Assembly (NCBI RefSeq): GCF_030547185.1
Contig: NZ_JAUOQR010000008.1
Location: 62,001 to 126,000, forward strand
DNA length: 64,000 nt
DNA from: Neptuniibacter sp. 1_MG-2023
GTDB lineage: Bacteria; Pseudomonadota; Gammaproteobacteria; Pseudomonadales; Balneatricaceae
Reading direction: 5' to 3'
Below are positions 7,302 through 16,969 of this stretch, piece by piece. Position 1 is the first letter of the stretch. The number at the start of each line of letters is the position of its first letter. The translations under genes were made by a program, and so were the position numbers. The notes below the pieces were generated by a model. That model was not told where the DNA came from, ran no database searches, and saw nothing but the letters and a program-made list of their open reading frames with translations.

Positions 7302-10193
7302 ATGCTGAAACCGCAGATGGAACAACTACCCGAAGCGCTACACCCCCTCTTACAACAAAACTGGGATCAAGTTGCGCCTGTCTTAGAGCAGATTAAGTCA
7401 TCCCCTACATCCTTTGCCGATGACTTAACCCGAACATTAACGGGTAGCACATTTGTTGCTGAACAGCTGAGTCGTCACCCTGAAATGCTTCCTGAACTAC
7501 TCACCAGTGGTGACCTATATTCCGCCTATGATGAGGATCACTATCAAAACAGTTTAAAATCACTCTTTGCACCATTAGAAACTGAAGAGCAACTGCATAA
7601 AGCCGTACGCTGCTTTAGGCAACGCGAACAAGTACGCTTGATCTGGCGAGATCTAAACCGTTTCAGCGATATGCGCACAACCACCCGCGAACTTTCCTGG
7701 TTAGCCGACGCCTGTGTAGAACAAACCATGAACTGGTTATATCAGCAAGCCAGTGAACGCTGGGGAACACCTATAGGTAGAGAGAGCAAAGAGCCACAAC
7801 GTATGGTGGTACTTGGCATGGGGAAACTCGGTGCTAATGAACTCAACCTCTCATCAGATATAGATCTGATCTTTGTTTATCCAGAGAATGGCGAAACCCA
7901 AGGCAGTAAAAAATGCCTAGATAATCAGGATTTCTTTATTCGCCTAGGTAAAAAGCTGATTCAAGCGCTTGATAATACCACCATCGATGGCTTTGTTTTT
8001 CGTGTAGATATGCGTTTACGGCCTTTCGGATCGGCGGGGCCTTTGGCCATTAGCTTTGATGCGATGGAAGGCTACTATCAAGAACATGGCCGTGAGTGGG
8101 AACGCTACGCGATGATCAAAGCTCGCGTCATGGCTGGCGACAAAGATGCAGGCAATGAACTTATGGGGATTCTTCGTCCCTTTGTCTATCGAAAATATAT
8201 AGACTTCAGCGCCTTTGATTCCCTAAGGGAAATGAAGGATATGATCAATCGTGAAGTCCGTCGCAAAGGGTTAAACAATAACGTTAAACTCGGTTCAGGC
8301 GGCATACGTGAAGTTGAATTTATCGCGCAAGTATTCCAGCTTTTACGTGGTGGCAGAGATTCAAGGTTACAACAACGGGAGTTATGCAACATTCTCCCTC
8401 TCCTACCTGAAGCGGTTGGTATGCCTCAAGTCGCGTCTGATGAACTAATGCAAGCTTATGAATTTTTACGTAATACAGAGCATGCTATTCAAGCAGTTGC
8501 TGACAAACAAACTCAAGAGCTTCCTACAACAGAGGTAGAACAACTCAGACTTGCATTTAGCATGGGATTTAGCACATGGGACGCCTTTTTAAACAGCCTC
8601 GAAGAACAGCGGGAAAATGTGCGTCAGCACTTTGCTGATCTGATCGCTCCTTGCGAAGAGGAAGACCCAGAACAGACTTTAACCGATCAGCAGTTATGGT
8701 TATCCCTCTGGAAAGACGAGCTAGAAAACATTCAAGCAGAAGCCATTTTAAAAGAACAAGGTTTTGATACCCCAGAAAAGGCGTGGGCACTTATTGATAG
8801 CCTACGCCAATCAAAGACAGTACAAATGCTCCAGAAAATAGCACAAGAACGTTTACTCTTAGTGCTACCCGCTCTTTTTCAAGAAGTGACTAAAACTGAC
8901 AACCCAACTGAAACATTAAGCCGCGTTTTTGAGTTAATTCAGGCGATACTACGCCGCTCAGCTTACTTAGTCCTCTTAGCTGAAAACCCCAACGCCCTAC
9001 AGCAACTCGTTAAGCTCTGCTCGGCTTCAAACTGGTTTTCAGAGAAACTAAAAACACAGCCTATATTACTTGATGAGCTGATCGATCAAAACACACTTTA
9101 CACTCCTACTGACAAGCAACAGCTAGATAGTGAGCTACGCCAGCAGCTATTACGTATACCTGAAGAAGATACCGAGCAACTCATGGATGCGTTACGTTAC
9201 TTCAAAAATGCCCATGTATTAAAAGTTGCAGCATCAGAGATAACCGGCGCCCTTCCTCTAATGAAAGTAAGTGATTACTTAACCTGGACGGCTGAAGTTA
9301 TTATCGAAGCGGTTGTTGATATCGCTTGGAGACTAATGACTGAAAAGCACGGTTTACCACAAAAAACAGCCGGCGTTCCCTGCAATCCTGACTTTATCGT
9401 TTTAGGCTACGGTAAAATGGGCGGCATAGAACTTTCCTATGGATCAGATTTAGATCTTGTCTTTATCCATGATGCAGACCCTAACCTCTTTACTGATGGC
9501 GAAAAACAGATCGCCAATGCCGTTTTTTATACCCGTTTAGGGCAAAAAATCATCCATATACTCAACACCTTCACTACTTCAGGTCAGTTATATGAAGTGG
9601 ATATGCGACTTCGCCCTTCAGGAAATTCAGGCTTGTTAGTCAGCTCATTAAAAGCCTTTGCTGAATACCAACAGAAAGAGGCATGGACATGGGAGCACCA
9701 AGCTTTAGTACGTGCACGGGTCGTCGCTGGCGATAAAGCACTACAAACACGTTTCGAATTAGTTCGTGCTGAAATTCTCAGCAAGAAACGTAATACCGAG
9801 CAGTTGCTAGCTGATGTCACTGAGATGCGTGAAAAAATGCGTCAGCATTTAGGCAGTAAAGAGAGCGAAAGCGATCAAGTTTTTCATTTAAAACATGATC
9901 GAGGCGGCATTGTAGATATTGAGTTTTTAGTACAATACCTCGTACTCAATTACTCAAATCAATATCCCGAACTGTACCAGTTCACCGATAATATCCGCAT
10001 TTTGGATGCCGTTGAGAATGTAGGTCTACTGGAAGAACAAGAGACTGAAACACTACGAGAAGCCTACAAAGCTTATCGTGCCGTAGGCCATAAACAATCA
10101 ATGCAAGACCTATCAAATACGATATCAGCTTCAGAGATGAAAGACCTTAGAGAAACGGTCGCCACGATTTGGCAGAAAGTGATCAACAAATAA
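7302..10193 (+). CDS. glnE: Bifunctional glutamine synthetase adenylyltransferase/adenylyl-removing enzyme
   Basis: A 963-residue protein matching GlnE in length (E. coli about 946) and two-fold organisation. The N-terminal half has a nucleotidyltransferase signature GMGKLGANEL then SSDIDLIF (about 173-190), the deadenylylase part. The second copy, GYGKMGGIEL then GSDLDLVF (about 703-720), is the adenylyltransferase part. Both keep the paired Asp residues. Conserved GGIREVEF and GGIVDIEF motifs follow each copy. It adds or removes AMP on glutamine synthetase in response to PII and glutamine. The two PII genes near 46-48 kb are plausible partners. AGGAG lies upstream of the ATG, and a strong terminator follows. 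Confidence 0.96.
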   Translation: MLKPQMEQLPEALHPLLQQNWDQVAPVLEQIKSSPTSFADDLTRTLTGSTFVAEQLSRHPEMLPELLTSGDLYSAYDEDHYQNSLKSLFAPLETEEQLHKAVRCFRQREQVRLIWRDLNRFSDMRTTTRELSWLADACVEQTMNWLYQQASERWGTPIGRESKEPQRMVVLGMGKLGANELNLSSDIDLIFVYPENGETQGSKKCLDNQDFFIRLGKKLIQALDNTTIDGFVFRVDMRLRPFGSAGPLAISFDAMEGYYQEHGREWERYAMIKARVMAGDKDAGNELMGILRPFVYRKYIDFSAFDSLREMKDMINREVRRKGLNNNVKLGSGGIREVEFIAQVFQLLRGGRDSRLQQRELCNILPLLPEAVGMPQVASDELMQAYEFLRNTEHAIQAVADKQTQELPTTEVEQLRLAFSMGFSTWDAFLNSLEEQRENVRQHFADLIAPCEEEDPEQTLTDQQLWLSLWKDELENIQAEAILKEQGFDTPEKAWALIDSLRQSKTVQMLQKIAQERLLLVLPALFQEVTKTDNPTETLSRVFELIQAILRRSAYLVLLAENPNALQQLVKLCSASNWFSEKLKTQPILLDELIDQNTLYTPTDKQQLDSELRQQLLRIPEEDTEQLMDALRYFKNAHVLKVAASEITGALPLMKVSDYLTWTAEVIIEAVVDIAWRLMTEKHGLPQKTAGVPCNPDFIVLGYGKMGGIELSYGSDLDLVFIHDADPNLFTDGEKQIANAVFYTRLGQKIIHILNTFTTSGQLYEVDMRLRPSGNSGLLVSSLKAFAEYQQKEAWTWEHQALVRARVVAGDKALQTRFELVRAEILSKKRNTEQLLADVTEMREKMRQHLGSKESESDQVFHLKHDRGGIVDIEFLVQYLVLNYSNQYPELYQFTDNIRILDAVENVGLLEEQETETLREAYKAYRAVGHKQSMQDLSNTISASEMKDLRETVATIWQKVINK

Positions 10194-10194
10194 C

Positions 10195-10230
10195 AAAAAA
10201 GGCGGACTTTTTTCAAAGTCCGCCTTTTTA
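10195..10230. terminator. Bidirectional terminator between glnE and ilvE
   Basis: A perfect 15-bp stem (10196-10210 with 10215-10229) around a TTTC loop has a GGCGGAC core flanked by an A-run and a T-run, so it can stop transcription from glnE on the plus strand and ilvE on the minus strand. Both genes end within 20 bases of it. Confidence 0.92.
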
Positions 10231-10248
10231 TAATGAAAACAGCTTAGA

Positions 10249-11247
10249 TTAAACGTCGGTCAACCAACCGTGCTTATCTTCAGCTTTACCCCATTGAATA
10301 TCATTCAGAGCGGTACGTAGTTTAACGGTAGTTTCACCAATACCACCGTTACCTACTTTGTATTCTTTATCTTGGTAAACCATAGTACCAACAGGTGCTA
10401 GAACAGCAGCAGTGCCTGACAAAGCAGCTTCACAACCCGGCTTTTTGATGCGTTCAAGCATCTCATCAACGGTAATTGTACGCTCAGAAACTTTCATACC
10501 TAAATCGCGAGCAATCGTTAAAACGCTATCACGGGTAACGCCGTGCAAGAAACTATCATCAAGGGAGCGGGTGATCACTTCATCACCATCAATTAATAGG
10601 AAGTTTGCCGCGCCGGTTTCCTGAACATCCCCATTTGGACAGAATAAAACCTGATCGACCTTATGTTCCGCTTTAGCTTTCATGGTGGGTAAAAGCGCAC
10701 TCGCGTAGTTACCACCACTTTTGATCATGCCATTATGAGGTGCGCAGCGCAGGCCTTGATCTTCTACCAAAATACGTAACGCACGATCACCACCCGCAAA
10801 ATAATCCCCTACCGGCGATAACAACACATAAAAACAAGCGGTTTCAGAAGGTGCGGCGGCTTTACCTACAGCGGGCTCAGTACCAAACAATGTAGGACGA
10901 ATATACATTGAACCCGGAGGCTGTGGCACATCAGACGCAAAACGTTTAACCGTATCTAAAATCATCTGAGTGACAAAAGCTTCATCTAATTCAGGTAGTG
11001 CCAACAAACGTGCACTTTGCGCTAAGCGCGCGACATTACGATCAATCCGGAAAACCTTAACTGAACCATCCGCATGTTTAAATGCTTTAAGACCTTCGAA
11101 ACAGGTACTGGCATAATGCAACGCATGAGCACCCGGATGTAACTGAATGCTATTACTCGGGACCATTTCGACCGCACTCCAGCTTGAACCGTCAAACCAA
11201 GTGATTGACATTTCCGGCATAAAAACGGAGCCAAATGCAGTAGCCAT
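10249..11247 (-). CDS. ilvE: Branched-chain amino-acid aminotransferase
   Basis: A 332-residue PLP fold-type IV aminotransferase that interconverts leucine, isoleucine and valine with their 2-oxo acids. The PLP lysine is K176 in MIKSGGNYAS; ALHYASTCFEGLKAF near 42-56 and QETGAANFLLI are also conserved. The sequence is of the longer, BCAT-II/eukaryote-like type rather than the 309-residue E. coli type, so the symbol marks function rather than strict orthology. AGGAAGG lies just before the ATG. It stands alone, facing a phosphoethanolamine transferase-like gene divergently and glnE convergently. Confidence 0.92.
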   Translation of the reverse strand: MATAFGSVFMPEMSITWFDGSSWSAVEMVPSNSIQLHPGAHALHYASTCFEGLKAFKHADGSVKVFRIDRNVARLAQSARLLALPELDEAFVTQMILDTVKRFASDVPQPPGSMYIRPTLFGTEPAVGKAAAPSETACFYVLLSPVGDYFAGGDRALRILVEDQGLRCAPHNGMIKSGGNYASALLPTMKAKAEHKVDQVLFCPNGDVQETGAANFLLIDGDEVITRSLDDSFLHGVTRDSVLTIARDLGMKVSERTITVDEMLERIKKPGCEAALSGTAAVLAPVGTMVYQDKEYKVGNGGIGETTVKLRTALNDIQWGKAEDKHGWLTDV

Positions 11248-11595
11248 GATACCTTCCTTTAATTAATTACCCGCTGTGCCGATAAATCCCCTCATAATAG
11301 GGACAGCGACAGAGATGAAACATGATGAGTGTAAATAGGGCTGACATTCTAATCCTCAATAGAACAAATTGGAATTACCTCAGCCGCTAACTTGCCCTCT
11401 TCTATAAAAAAAACGCTCTAGCCCTATTTTTGCATAGAAATTGGGTGTTTTTTGCTAATTATTGTATGATTCTCAACTTTAAATAATCGATTCTTTGGCC
11501 CAATTTACCAAACAAGGCCACCATCAGCGTGAGCCAAGACCTTATTTTACTCGGTTGCTTTTAGATAAATAAAAACAACCTTTAATCGAGAAACA
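11248..11595. other. Divergent intergenic region, ilvE and LPS gene promoters
   Basis: These 348 bases hold no open frame of note. They must carry the start signals for ilvE (leftward) and the LPS-modification gene (rightward). A possible rightward promoter is TTGGGT (11441-11446), 18 bases, TATGAT (11465-11470). It is a weak match and not tested. No operator or riboswitch fold is evident. Confidence 0.35.
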
Positions 11596-13371
11596 ATGGA
11601 ACAATTATTCATTAAGCTAGTAAACCTAGGAAGATCTGCACCCAAACGTGCATTCCTAGTTATTTTTCTTTGTCTCGCGCTATGTGATCTATTGTTAGTT
11701 CGCGATATAAACTGGCTCATAGAAAATTGGGAGGGAAAACGGTTTTGGGTTAATTATAGCTTCAGCCTAATCTCATTATTGCTCCTTATGCTGATCATCT
11801 CGCCAAGTAAAAACGGCCCGGTTCGATCTATATTTCTGTTTTTTATCTTAGGCACCCAAATCGCCCAACAATCTTACTTTTCCATTTATCGAAATTTTGT
11901 CACGGTCTTTGACCTACGGTTTGTCGCTGCCGATCCCTTACTGACCTTAGAGTTATGGCTTGATAACGCCATTATATTCAAACCGATCTTATTACTTGCG
12001 ATAGAGCTCCCGCTCTTAATGTTACTTTTCCGCTTAAACCTCAAACCTAAATGGTGGGTTAGAGGCGGTAGCTTTCTTGTTGCATCACTGTTCTTTTTAC
12101 TTGTCTCATTTAGCTGGTATGGCATTAGCAAATATCAATTTAGTTCAGTCGCCTACGCTGGCGTGTTTCCTAACCTTATCGAAAGAAATGCCTTTGAAGG
12201 CAAGTTAGCTGACAAACCAGTCTTAACCGCTCAAGAACCCGCCAGTAACGCACCCAATATAGTTTTTGTAGTTGGTGAATCCCTTACCCTAGATCACACA
12301 GGTATTGCCGGATATGAACGGCAAACAACACCAAGATTACAAGGGATGATGGAACGTGGCGAGATGCTGTTGTATCGCAATGCAGTCAGTATAGGCACAC
12401 GTACACTTAGCTCAGTGCCTTATATGCTCACAGGCTTACAAGGAATCGATCCTCACGGCCTCGTCTATAGTAGCCCCACTATTTTCAATTACGCCAAAGC
12501 GGCGGGATACAGAACGGCGTTAATAACGGCTCAAGACTTTCAGTGGCGAAATGTAGATCAAATATTTGTTGATCAAGACTTAGATTTCTACAAACCAGGT
12601 ACAGACTTCAGCGTCTCAGTTTCCGTCTCAGAAGGGGCGGATGATATGAAAGTACTTAAAGAAGGTATTATTCCCTTCCTTGACTCATCATTAGGTGATC
12701 ATCAAAAAGCACCTATGCTTTTAGTGGCGCAGATGAACGGTAGTCATTACCCCTATAGCAACCACTCGCCTGAGTCGATCAAAAAATTCCTTCCAGAAGA
12801 GAAGCCTAACGGTATTAATGCCTACGACAACACTGTGTTATACACAGACCTGTACCTTGAGACATTGGTCAAAAATATCAGGCAGCGTGACCCAAATGCC
12901 TGGGTATTCTATTCTTCCGATCATGGCCAAGATATCTCCCACAACAAAACATCGTTCAACTCAGGCTATGGGTCCGGCGTTATACACAACCCGCTAATGG
13001 TATTCCCACCGGCAGAGTTCTTGGAAACACTGAGAATCAATGAAACGGCGCCGGTTAGCCAAGCGGATATTTTTGCAACTATTATCAATTTAATGCAGAT
13101 TGAACCTGTATCAGAAATCAACGGCATCGATTTGAGAACGGCGATCGACCCAACAAGGTTACGTGTCGTATCCGCTTATATGAAAACGCTCCACAATGAG
13201 CCAAATGCGGTTCTTATTATGCCGAACCTCAGCTATATCTATATCGATTTTGATCGACAAAGCGCTACGCTGACTGATGGAAACACCATCATTCCCTATA
13301 AAGAGATGGCCGCAGAATATCGAGCTATTTTTGATCGTCGTCTAAAACCAACAAACCACAATGAGCCTTAG
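11596..13371 (+). CDS. LPS phosphoethanolamine transferase-like membrane sulfatase-fold protein
   Basis: A 591-residue inner-membrane protein. The first 175 residues contain about five hydrophobic helices; the rest is a periplasmic alkaline phosphatase/sulfatase-fold domain. The metal-binding start VVGESLTLDHTGIAGY is near 224-240. The SIGTRTLSSVPYMLTG segment near 265-280 holds the Thr that acts as nucleophile in EptA/EptB/CptA enzymes, and YSSDHGQD near 440 supplies metal ligands. The family transfers phosphoethanolamine to lipid A, core sugars or glucans. Location directly before waaF and waaC favours the LPS core as acceptor. Exact specificity cannot be read from sequence. The 50-base gap to waaF suggests one transcript. 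Confidence 0.85.
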   Translation: MEQLFIKLVNLGRSAPKRAFLVIFLCLALCDLLLVRDINWLIENWEGKRFWVNYSFSLISLLLLMLIISPSKNGPVRSIFLFFILGTQIAQQSYFSIYRNFVTVFDLRFVAADPLLTLELWLDNAIIFKPILLLAIELPLLMLLFRLNLKPKWWVRGGSFLVASLFFLLVSFSWYGISKYQFSSVAYAGVFPNLIERNAFEGKLADKPVLTAQEPASNAPNIVFVVGESLTLDHTGIAGYERQTTPRLQGMMERGEMLLYRNAVSIGTRTLSSVPYMLTGLQGIDPHGLVYSSPTIFNYAKAAGYRTALITAQDFQWRNVDQIFVDQDLDFYKPGTDFSVSVSVSEGADDMKVLKEGIIPFLDSSLGDHQKAPMLLVAQMNGSHYPYSNHSPESIKKFLPEEKPNGINAYDNTVLYTDLYLETLVKNIRQRDPNAWVFYSSDHGQDISHNKTSFNSGYGSGVIHNPLMVFPPAEFLETLRINETAPVSQADIFATIINLMQIEPVSEINGIDLRTAIDPTRLRVVSAYMKTLHNEPNAVLIMPNLSYIYIDFDRQSATLTDGNTIIPYKEMAAEYRAIFDRRLKPTNHNEP

Positions 13372-13421
13372 ATTATGTTTGCTAATGCTGCGTTTACTTA
13401 TCAAATGCTAGGTCGCTTCAA

Positions 13422-14444
13422 ATGAAAACACTGATTATCGGACCTTCATGGGTTGGCGATATGCTGATGAGTCAATCACTCTACAAGCATCTAAAGCAAC
13501 AAAACCCTGCACGAGAAATCGATGTATTAGCGCCTAACTGGTGCCGTCCTGTTTTAGCTAGAATGCCCGAGATCAATCAAGCAATTGAGATGCCGGTCGG
13601 CCATGGTAGTTTACAATGGTCACTGAGGAAAAAAATTGGCAAACAACTCGCTCAAACAGGCTATGAGCAAGCATTTATTCTACCCAACTCCTTAAAGTCC
13701 GCATTAATCCCTTGGTTTGCGAAGATCCCAACACGCACAGGATGGCGTGGGGAGATGCGCTATGGATTGCTAAATGATCTACGCGTATTAGATAAAGACG
13801 CATTTCCCTTGATGGTCCAACGTTATGTCGCTTTATCACAACCATCAGAAGCGTCAGCCTTAGCATTAGATAACATACTCTATCCACGCCTTACCGTAGA
13901 CGATGAACAGCGTATAAAAGCTTTAGAGCAGTTCAGCCTTACAACCGATCAAGCCATTGCTTTCTGCCCAGGTGCAGAATTTGGCCCGGCTAAACGTTGG
14001 CCCGATTACCATTATGCGTCACTCGCGAAAAAACTAATTGCCGACGGCTATCAGATTTGGTTATTTGGCTCAGCAAAAGACCAAGATACCTGCCAACAAA
14101 TACAGAACCAGCTAACAAGCAACGAACAAGCAAGCTGCCATAATCTAGCCGGAGAGACCAGCTTACCCCAAGCGATCGACCTCATTTCGCAGTGTAAAGC
14201 GGCTGTCAGTAACGATTCAGGCCTAATGCATATTGCAGCAGCCGTTAATACACCGCTAGTAGCTCTTTATGGGCCCACCAGCCCAGGCTTCACCCCGCCG
14301 CTATCTCAACAAGCAGAAATAATCCGCTTGATTGATGGTTTTCACAAAATAAGAAAAGGCGATGCAGACCAAGGCTACCATCAAAGCCTCATCGATATCA
14401 GCCCAGATATGGCTTATACAGCACTGCAACAGTGGTTAAAATAA
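13422..14444 (+). CDS. waaF: ADP-heptose:LPS heptosyltransferase II
   Basis: A 340-residue GT9-family glycosyltransferase. The N-terminal IIGPSWVGDMLMSQSL motif is diagnostic for WaaF, and FCPGAEFGPAKRWP plus SNDSGLMHIAAA with LYGPTSP form the ADP-heptose binding C-terminal half. It adds the second L-glycero-D-manno-heptose to the inner core at the cytoplasmic face of the membrane. The length is close to E. coli WaaF (348). Its stop overlaps the waaC start (TAATG), so translation is coupled. Confidence 0.95.
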   Translation: MKTLIIGPSWVGDMLMSQSLYKHLKQQNPAREIDVLAPNWCRPVLARMPEINQAIEMPVGHGSLQWSLRKKIGKQLAQTGYEQAFILPNSLKSALIPWFAKIPTRTGWRGEMRYGLLNDLRVLDKDAFPLMVQRYVALSQPSEASALALDNILYPRLTVDDEQRIKALEQFSLTTDQAIAFCPGAEFGPAKRWPDYHYASLAKKLIADGYQIWLFGSAKDQDTCQQIQNQLTSNEQASCHNLAGETSLPQAIDLISQCKAAVSNDSGLMHIAAAVNTPLVALYGPTSPGFTPPLSQQAEIIRLIDGFHKIRKGDADQGYHQSLIDISPDMAYTALQQWLK

Positions 14445-15424
14445 TGAAAGTACTGATCGTAAAAACTTCCTCTATGGGCGATGTCATCCATACACTTCCT
14501 GCATTAACTGATGCCGCTGCTGCCTATCCTGATATTCGCTTTGATTGGGTAGTGGAGGAGGGGTTTCAAGAGATCCCCCATTGGCATCCCAAAGTGGATC
14601 ACGTCATTCCTGTTGCGATTAGACGGTGGCGCAAAAGCATTATTCAAACCTTAAAAAAGGGTGAATGGTCAGCTTATAAAGCTCAATTACAGGCACAAAA
14701 TTACGATTTTGTTATTGATGCTCAAGGACTATTAAAAAGCGCGCTTCTAGTTTCTAAACTTGCCCACGGCCCCAGCTATGGCTTAGATAAAGAGTCTGCT
14801 AAAGAACCGCTGGCAGCCCGCTTTTACGACAACCCCATCTATGTAGATAAAAACCTACATGCTGTCGAGCGTATACGTCAATTATTTGCCAAAGCTCTAA
14901 ATTACCCCCTACCTAAGCAGCTAGGTGATTTTTCCATTCGCCAACATTTTGTACCAACATCACCGACAGAGCCCTATTTAGTATTCCAACACAGTACAAC
15001 TCGATTTGATAAGCATTGGCCTGAAGAGTATTGGATCTCACTCATCGAAAAAGCCAGTGATTGGAAGATTAAACTCCCTTGGGGTAGTGAAGCAGAGAAA
15101 GAGCGTGCCGAGCGCTTAGCGCACAACCAACCACACGTAGAGGTTCTCCCTAAACTATCGCTGTCAGAAATAGCAACTGTGCTTGTTAGTGCCACAGGGT
15201 GTGTTTCAGTAGATACAGGCTTATCTCACCTCGCTGCCGCGCTTGATACACCCAACTTAATACTTTTTGGCCCAACCGACCCCGGCTTAGTGGGTGGTTA
15301 CGGCAAAAATCAGCAATGCTTAGAAGCTAAAAATTATCCTCTCAACACACACAAAGCTGAACCTGCCGTTTTTGCTCCGTTAACACCGGACATAGTTTGG
15401 GCCACTTTCCAAAAAATGATTTAA
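14444..15424 (+). CDS. waaC: ADP-heptose:LPS heptosyltransferase I
   Basis: A 326-residue GT9 enzyme starting at ATG 14444 inside the waaF stop. An in-frame GTG at 14432 would give four more residues but is less natural. KTSSMGDVIHTLPAL at the start is the WaaC signature, and SVDTGLSHLAAAL with LFGPTDPGLVGGYG ends the nucleotide-sugar site. It adds the first heptose onto Kdo2-lipid A. With waaF and the upstream transferase it forms an inner-core operon. No clear terminator follows within 100 bases. Confidence 0.95.
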   Translation: MKVLIVKTSSMGDVIHTLPALTDAAAAYPDIRFDWVVEEGFQEIPHWHPKVDHVIPVAIRRWRKSIIQTLKKGEWSAYKAQLQAQNYDFVIDAQGLLKSALLVSKLAHGPSYGLDKESAKEPLAARFYDNPIYVDKNLHAVERIRQLFAKALNYPLPKQLGDFSIRQHFVPTSPTEPYLVFQHSTTRFDKHWPEEYWISLIEKASDWKIKLPWGSEAEKERAERLAHNQPHVEVLPKLSLSEIATVLVSATGCVSVDTGLSHLAAALDTPNLILFGPTDPGLVGGYGKNQQCLEAKNYPLNTHKAEPAVFAPLTPDIVWATFQKMI

Positions 15425-15532
15425 CCCTTACTGATCTTAATCACATTATCACACGGATATATTGGCGGCCTCATTCATACCAACTAGCATTAGAGTAGGG
15501 TATGTTTTAATAAAAAACAGAGCGAAAACCAA

Positions 15533-16495
15533 ATGTTCGAATCACTACTAGAGCGCCGAGATCAAGCAGATGTTGAACGGCTATCTAATGAGATCAAAAC
15601 AGCCTTGGCCGATCATCATCACTGGATGCATAAAATCAGCCTAGCGATTGCAGCACGCAAGCCAATAGATGAGCCTTCATTTATTGCTGAAGATGCGCAC
15701 CAGTATTGTAATTTTGGCCTATGGATAGACTCAATATTAAAAGACAAAGATTTCCAGACTCACGCATTTACAAGAATTGACCAACTCCATAAAACCCTTC
15801 ATGACCAAGCACGAATGTTGTTAGTCTCTCTCGAAAAGACCCAACAATTTGACGAGCAGAAATATGATGATTTCTTAGAGACCCAACGTAACTTTTTTAA
15901 TGAAGTGCTTTCAATGTTGGAATTCTCAGTCATCAGTAAATACCAATTTGACCCTACAACCAAATTACTTAATCGCAGAAGTGCAAATATGCTGTTGGCC
16001 CATGAAAAGGCACGTATTCAGCAAACAAACCACTCCGACTGCTGTATTGCCTTAGGTGATATAGATAAGTTTAAGGACTTTAATGACACCTATGGTCACG
16101 ACTTAGGGGATTTAGTTTTAGAACATGTCGCCTTTATATTTAATACAACAATAAGAAAGCATGATTCTGTTGCACGCTTTGGCGGTGAAGAATTTCTTTT
16201 CGTTATGCCTAACTTAAATTTAGAAAATGCGAAAAAAGTCATTGAACGGGTACGTAAAAAACTAGAAAGCACACCTTTTATACATCAAGGGAACGCACTA
16301 ACGATCACTGCATCATTCGGAGTTACTCAGCTTAGCCATGATGATGATATCAAAAACTCTATAAAGCGAGCGGATGTCGCGCTATATACCGCAAAAAACA
16401 GCGGCCGAAATAAAACCATTAGCTTAGATGCTGCAGAAGCCGAAGCGATTAATCACAACAGTGCCGATAGTGAACTTAATCAAGTAGACGCCTAA
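15533..16495 (+). CDS. dgcZ: Diguanylate cyclase with zinc-binding CZB sensor (DgcZ type)
   Basis: A 320-residue soluble protein. Residues about 25-110 form a CZB domain: H28 (or a neighbour in the HHH run), C59 in YCNFGLWI, H86 and H90 match the 3His/Cys zinc site of E. coli DgcZ. The GGDEF domain (about 150-310) has an intact GGEEF near 218 and an RxxD inhibitory site (RKHD) five residues before it. It should make c-di-GMP and be inhibited by zinc and by its product. Same architecture and length as DgcZ (296 in E. coli), with a Glu-rich C-terminal extension. It stands alone between waaC and tRNA-Thr. Confidence 0.85.
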   Translation: MFESLLERRDQADVERLSNEIKTALADHHHWMHKISLAIAARKPIDEPSFIAEDAHQYCNFGLWIDSILKDKDFQTHAFTRIDQLHKTLHDQARMLLVSLEKTQQFDEQKYDDFLETQRNFFNEVLSMLEFSVISKYQFDPTTKLLNRRSANMLLAHEKARIQQTNHSDCCIALGDIDKFKDFNDTYGHDLGDLVLEHVAFIFNTTIRKHDSVARFGGEEFLFVMPNLNLENAKKVIERVRKKLESTPFIHQGNALTITASFGVTQLSHDDDIKNSIKRADVALYTAKNSGRNKTISLDAAEAEAINHNSADSELNQVDA

Positions 16496-16577
16496 ACAGC
16501 TGGTAATCTAAACATATAGATATAGTTTAAGGACGTAATAAAGTGATTGAAGAGCTTTCCTAGAACAAGGAAAAAAA

Positions 16578-16653
<76 letters not shown>

Positions 16654-16793
16654 ACACTGAGGACGCGAATCTTAGGGATTTTTTATCAGCGAATCAAGCC
16701 CCTTTTTTAAAAAAATAACTTTTCTTTAACATTATTCTCTTCTGATAGATCTACCTAGTATTTTTATAACCCATCCGACCTCCGACATATTCC

Positions 16794-16822
16794 TTGACAA
16801 TGAAATTGAACGATCGTTAAAC
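16794..16822 (+). promoter_or_regulatory. Sigma-70-like promoter overlapped by a palindromic operator
   Basis: TTGACA (16794-16799) and TTAAAC (16817-16822) are separated by 17 bases, a good -35 with an acceptable -10. The perfect palindrome AACGATCGTT (16809-16818) sits over the spacer end and the -10. With flanks it is a 16-base near-palindrome (16806-16821) with one mismatched pair. The layout suggests repression of the dehydrogenase gene, for instance by a TetR-type regulator, but no regulator gene lies nearby. Confidence 0.55.
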
Positions 16823-16868
16823 TTGGTCGATTAAGGTTCTATAAAAGAGCATTGCAAAGACCTACTTT

Positions 16869-16901
16869 AGAACAGGTTCTTAGATAAATAGAACCAATTC
16901 T
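16869..16901 (+). repeat. Two 21-bp direct repeats upstream of the dehydrogenase
   Basis: The unit AGAAC..TTCTTAGA.AAAT occurs twice, starting at 16869 and 16890, an exact 21-base period (two helical turns). The first copy is itself a palindrome, AGAACAGGTTCT. They lie between the promoter-like element and the start codon, possibly in the leader. They could be paired protein-binding sites. Seen directly; role inferred. Confidence 0.55.
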
Positions 16902-16969
16902 TAGACAAATGGTTGCGGCATACGCTTTACCATGTAAGCCTAATAACTCACCTTGTTCGGAGAAAAATA

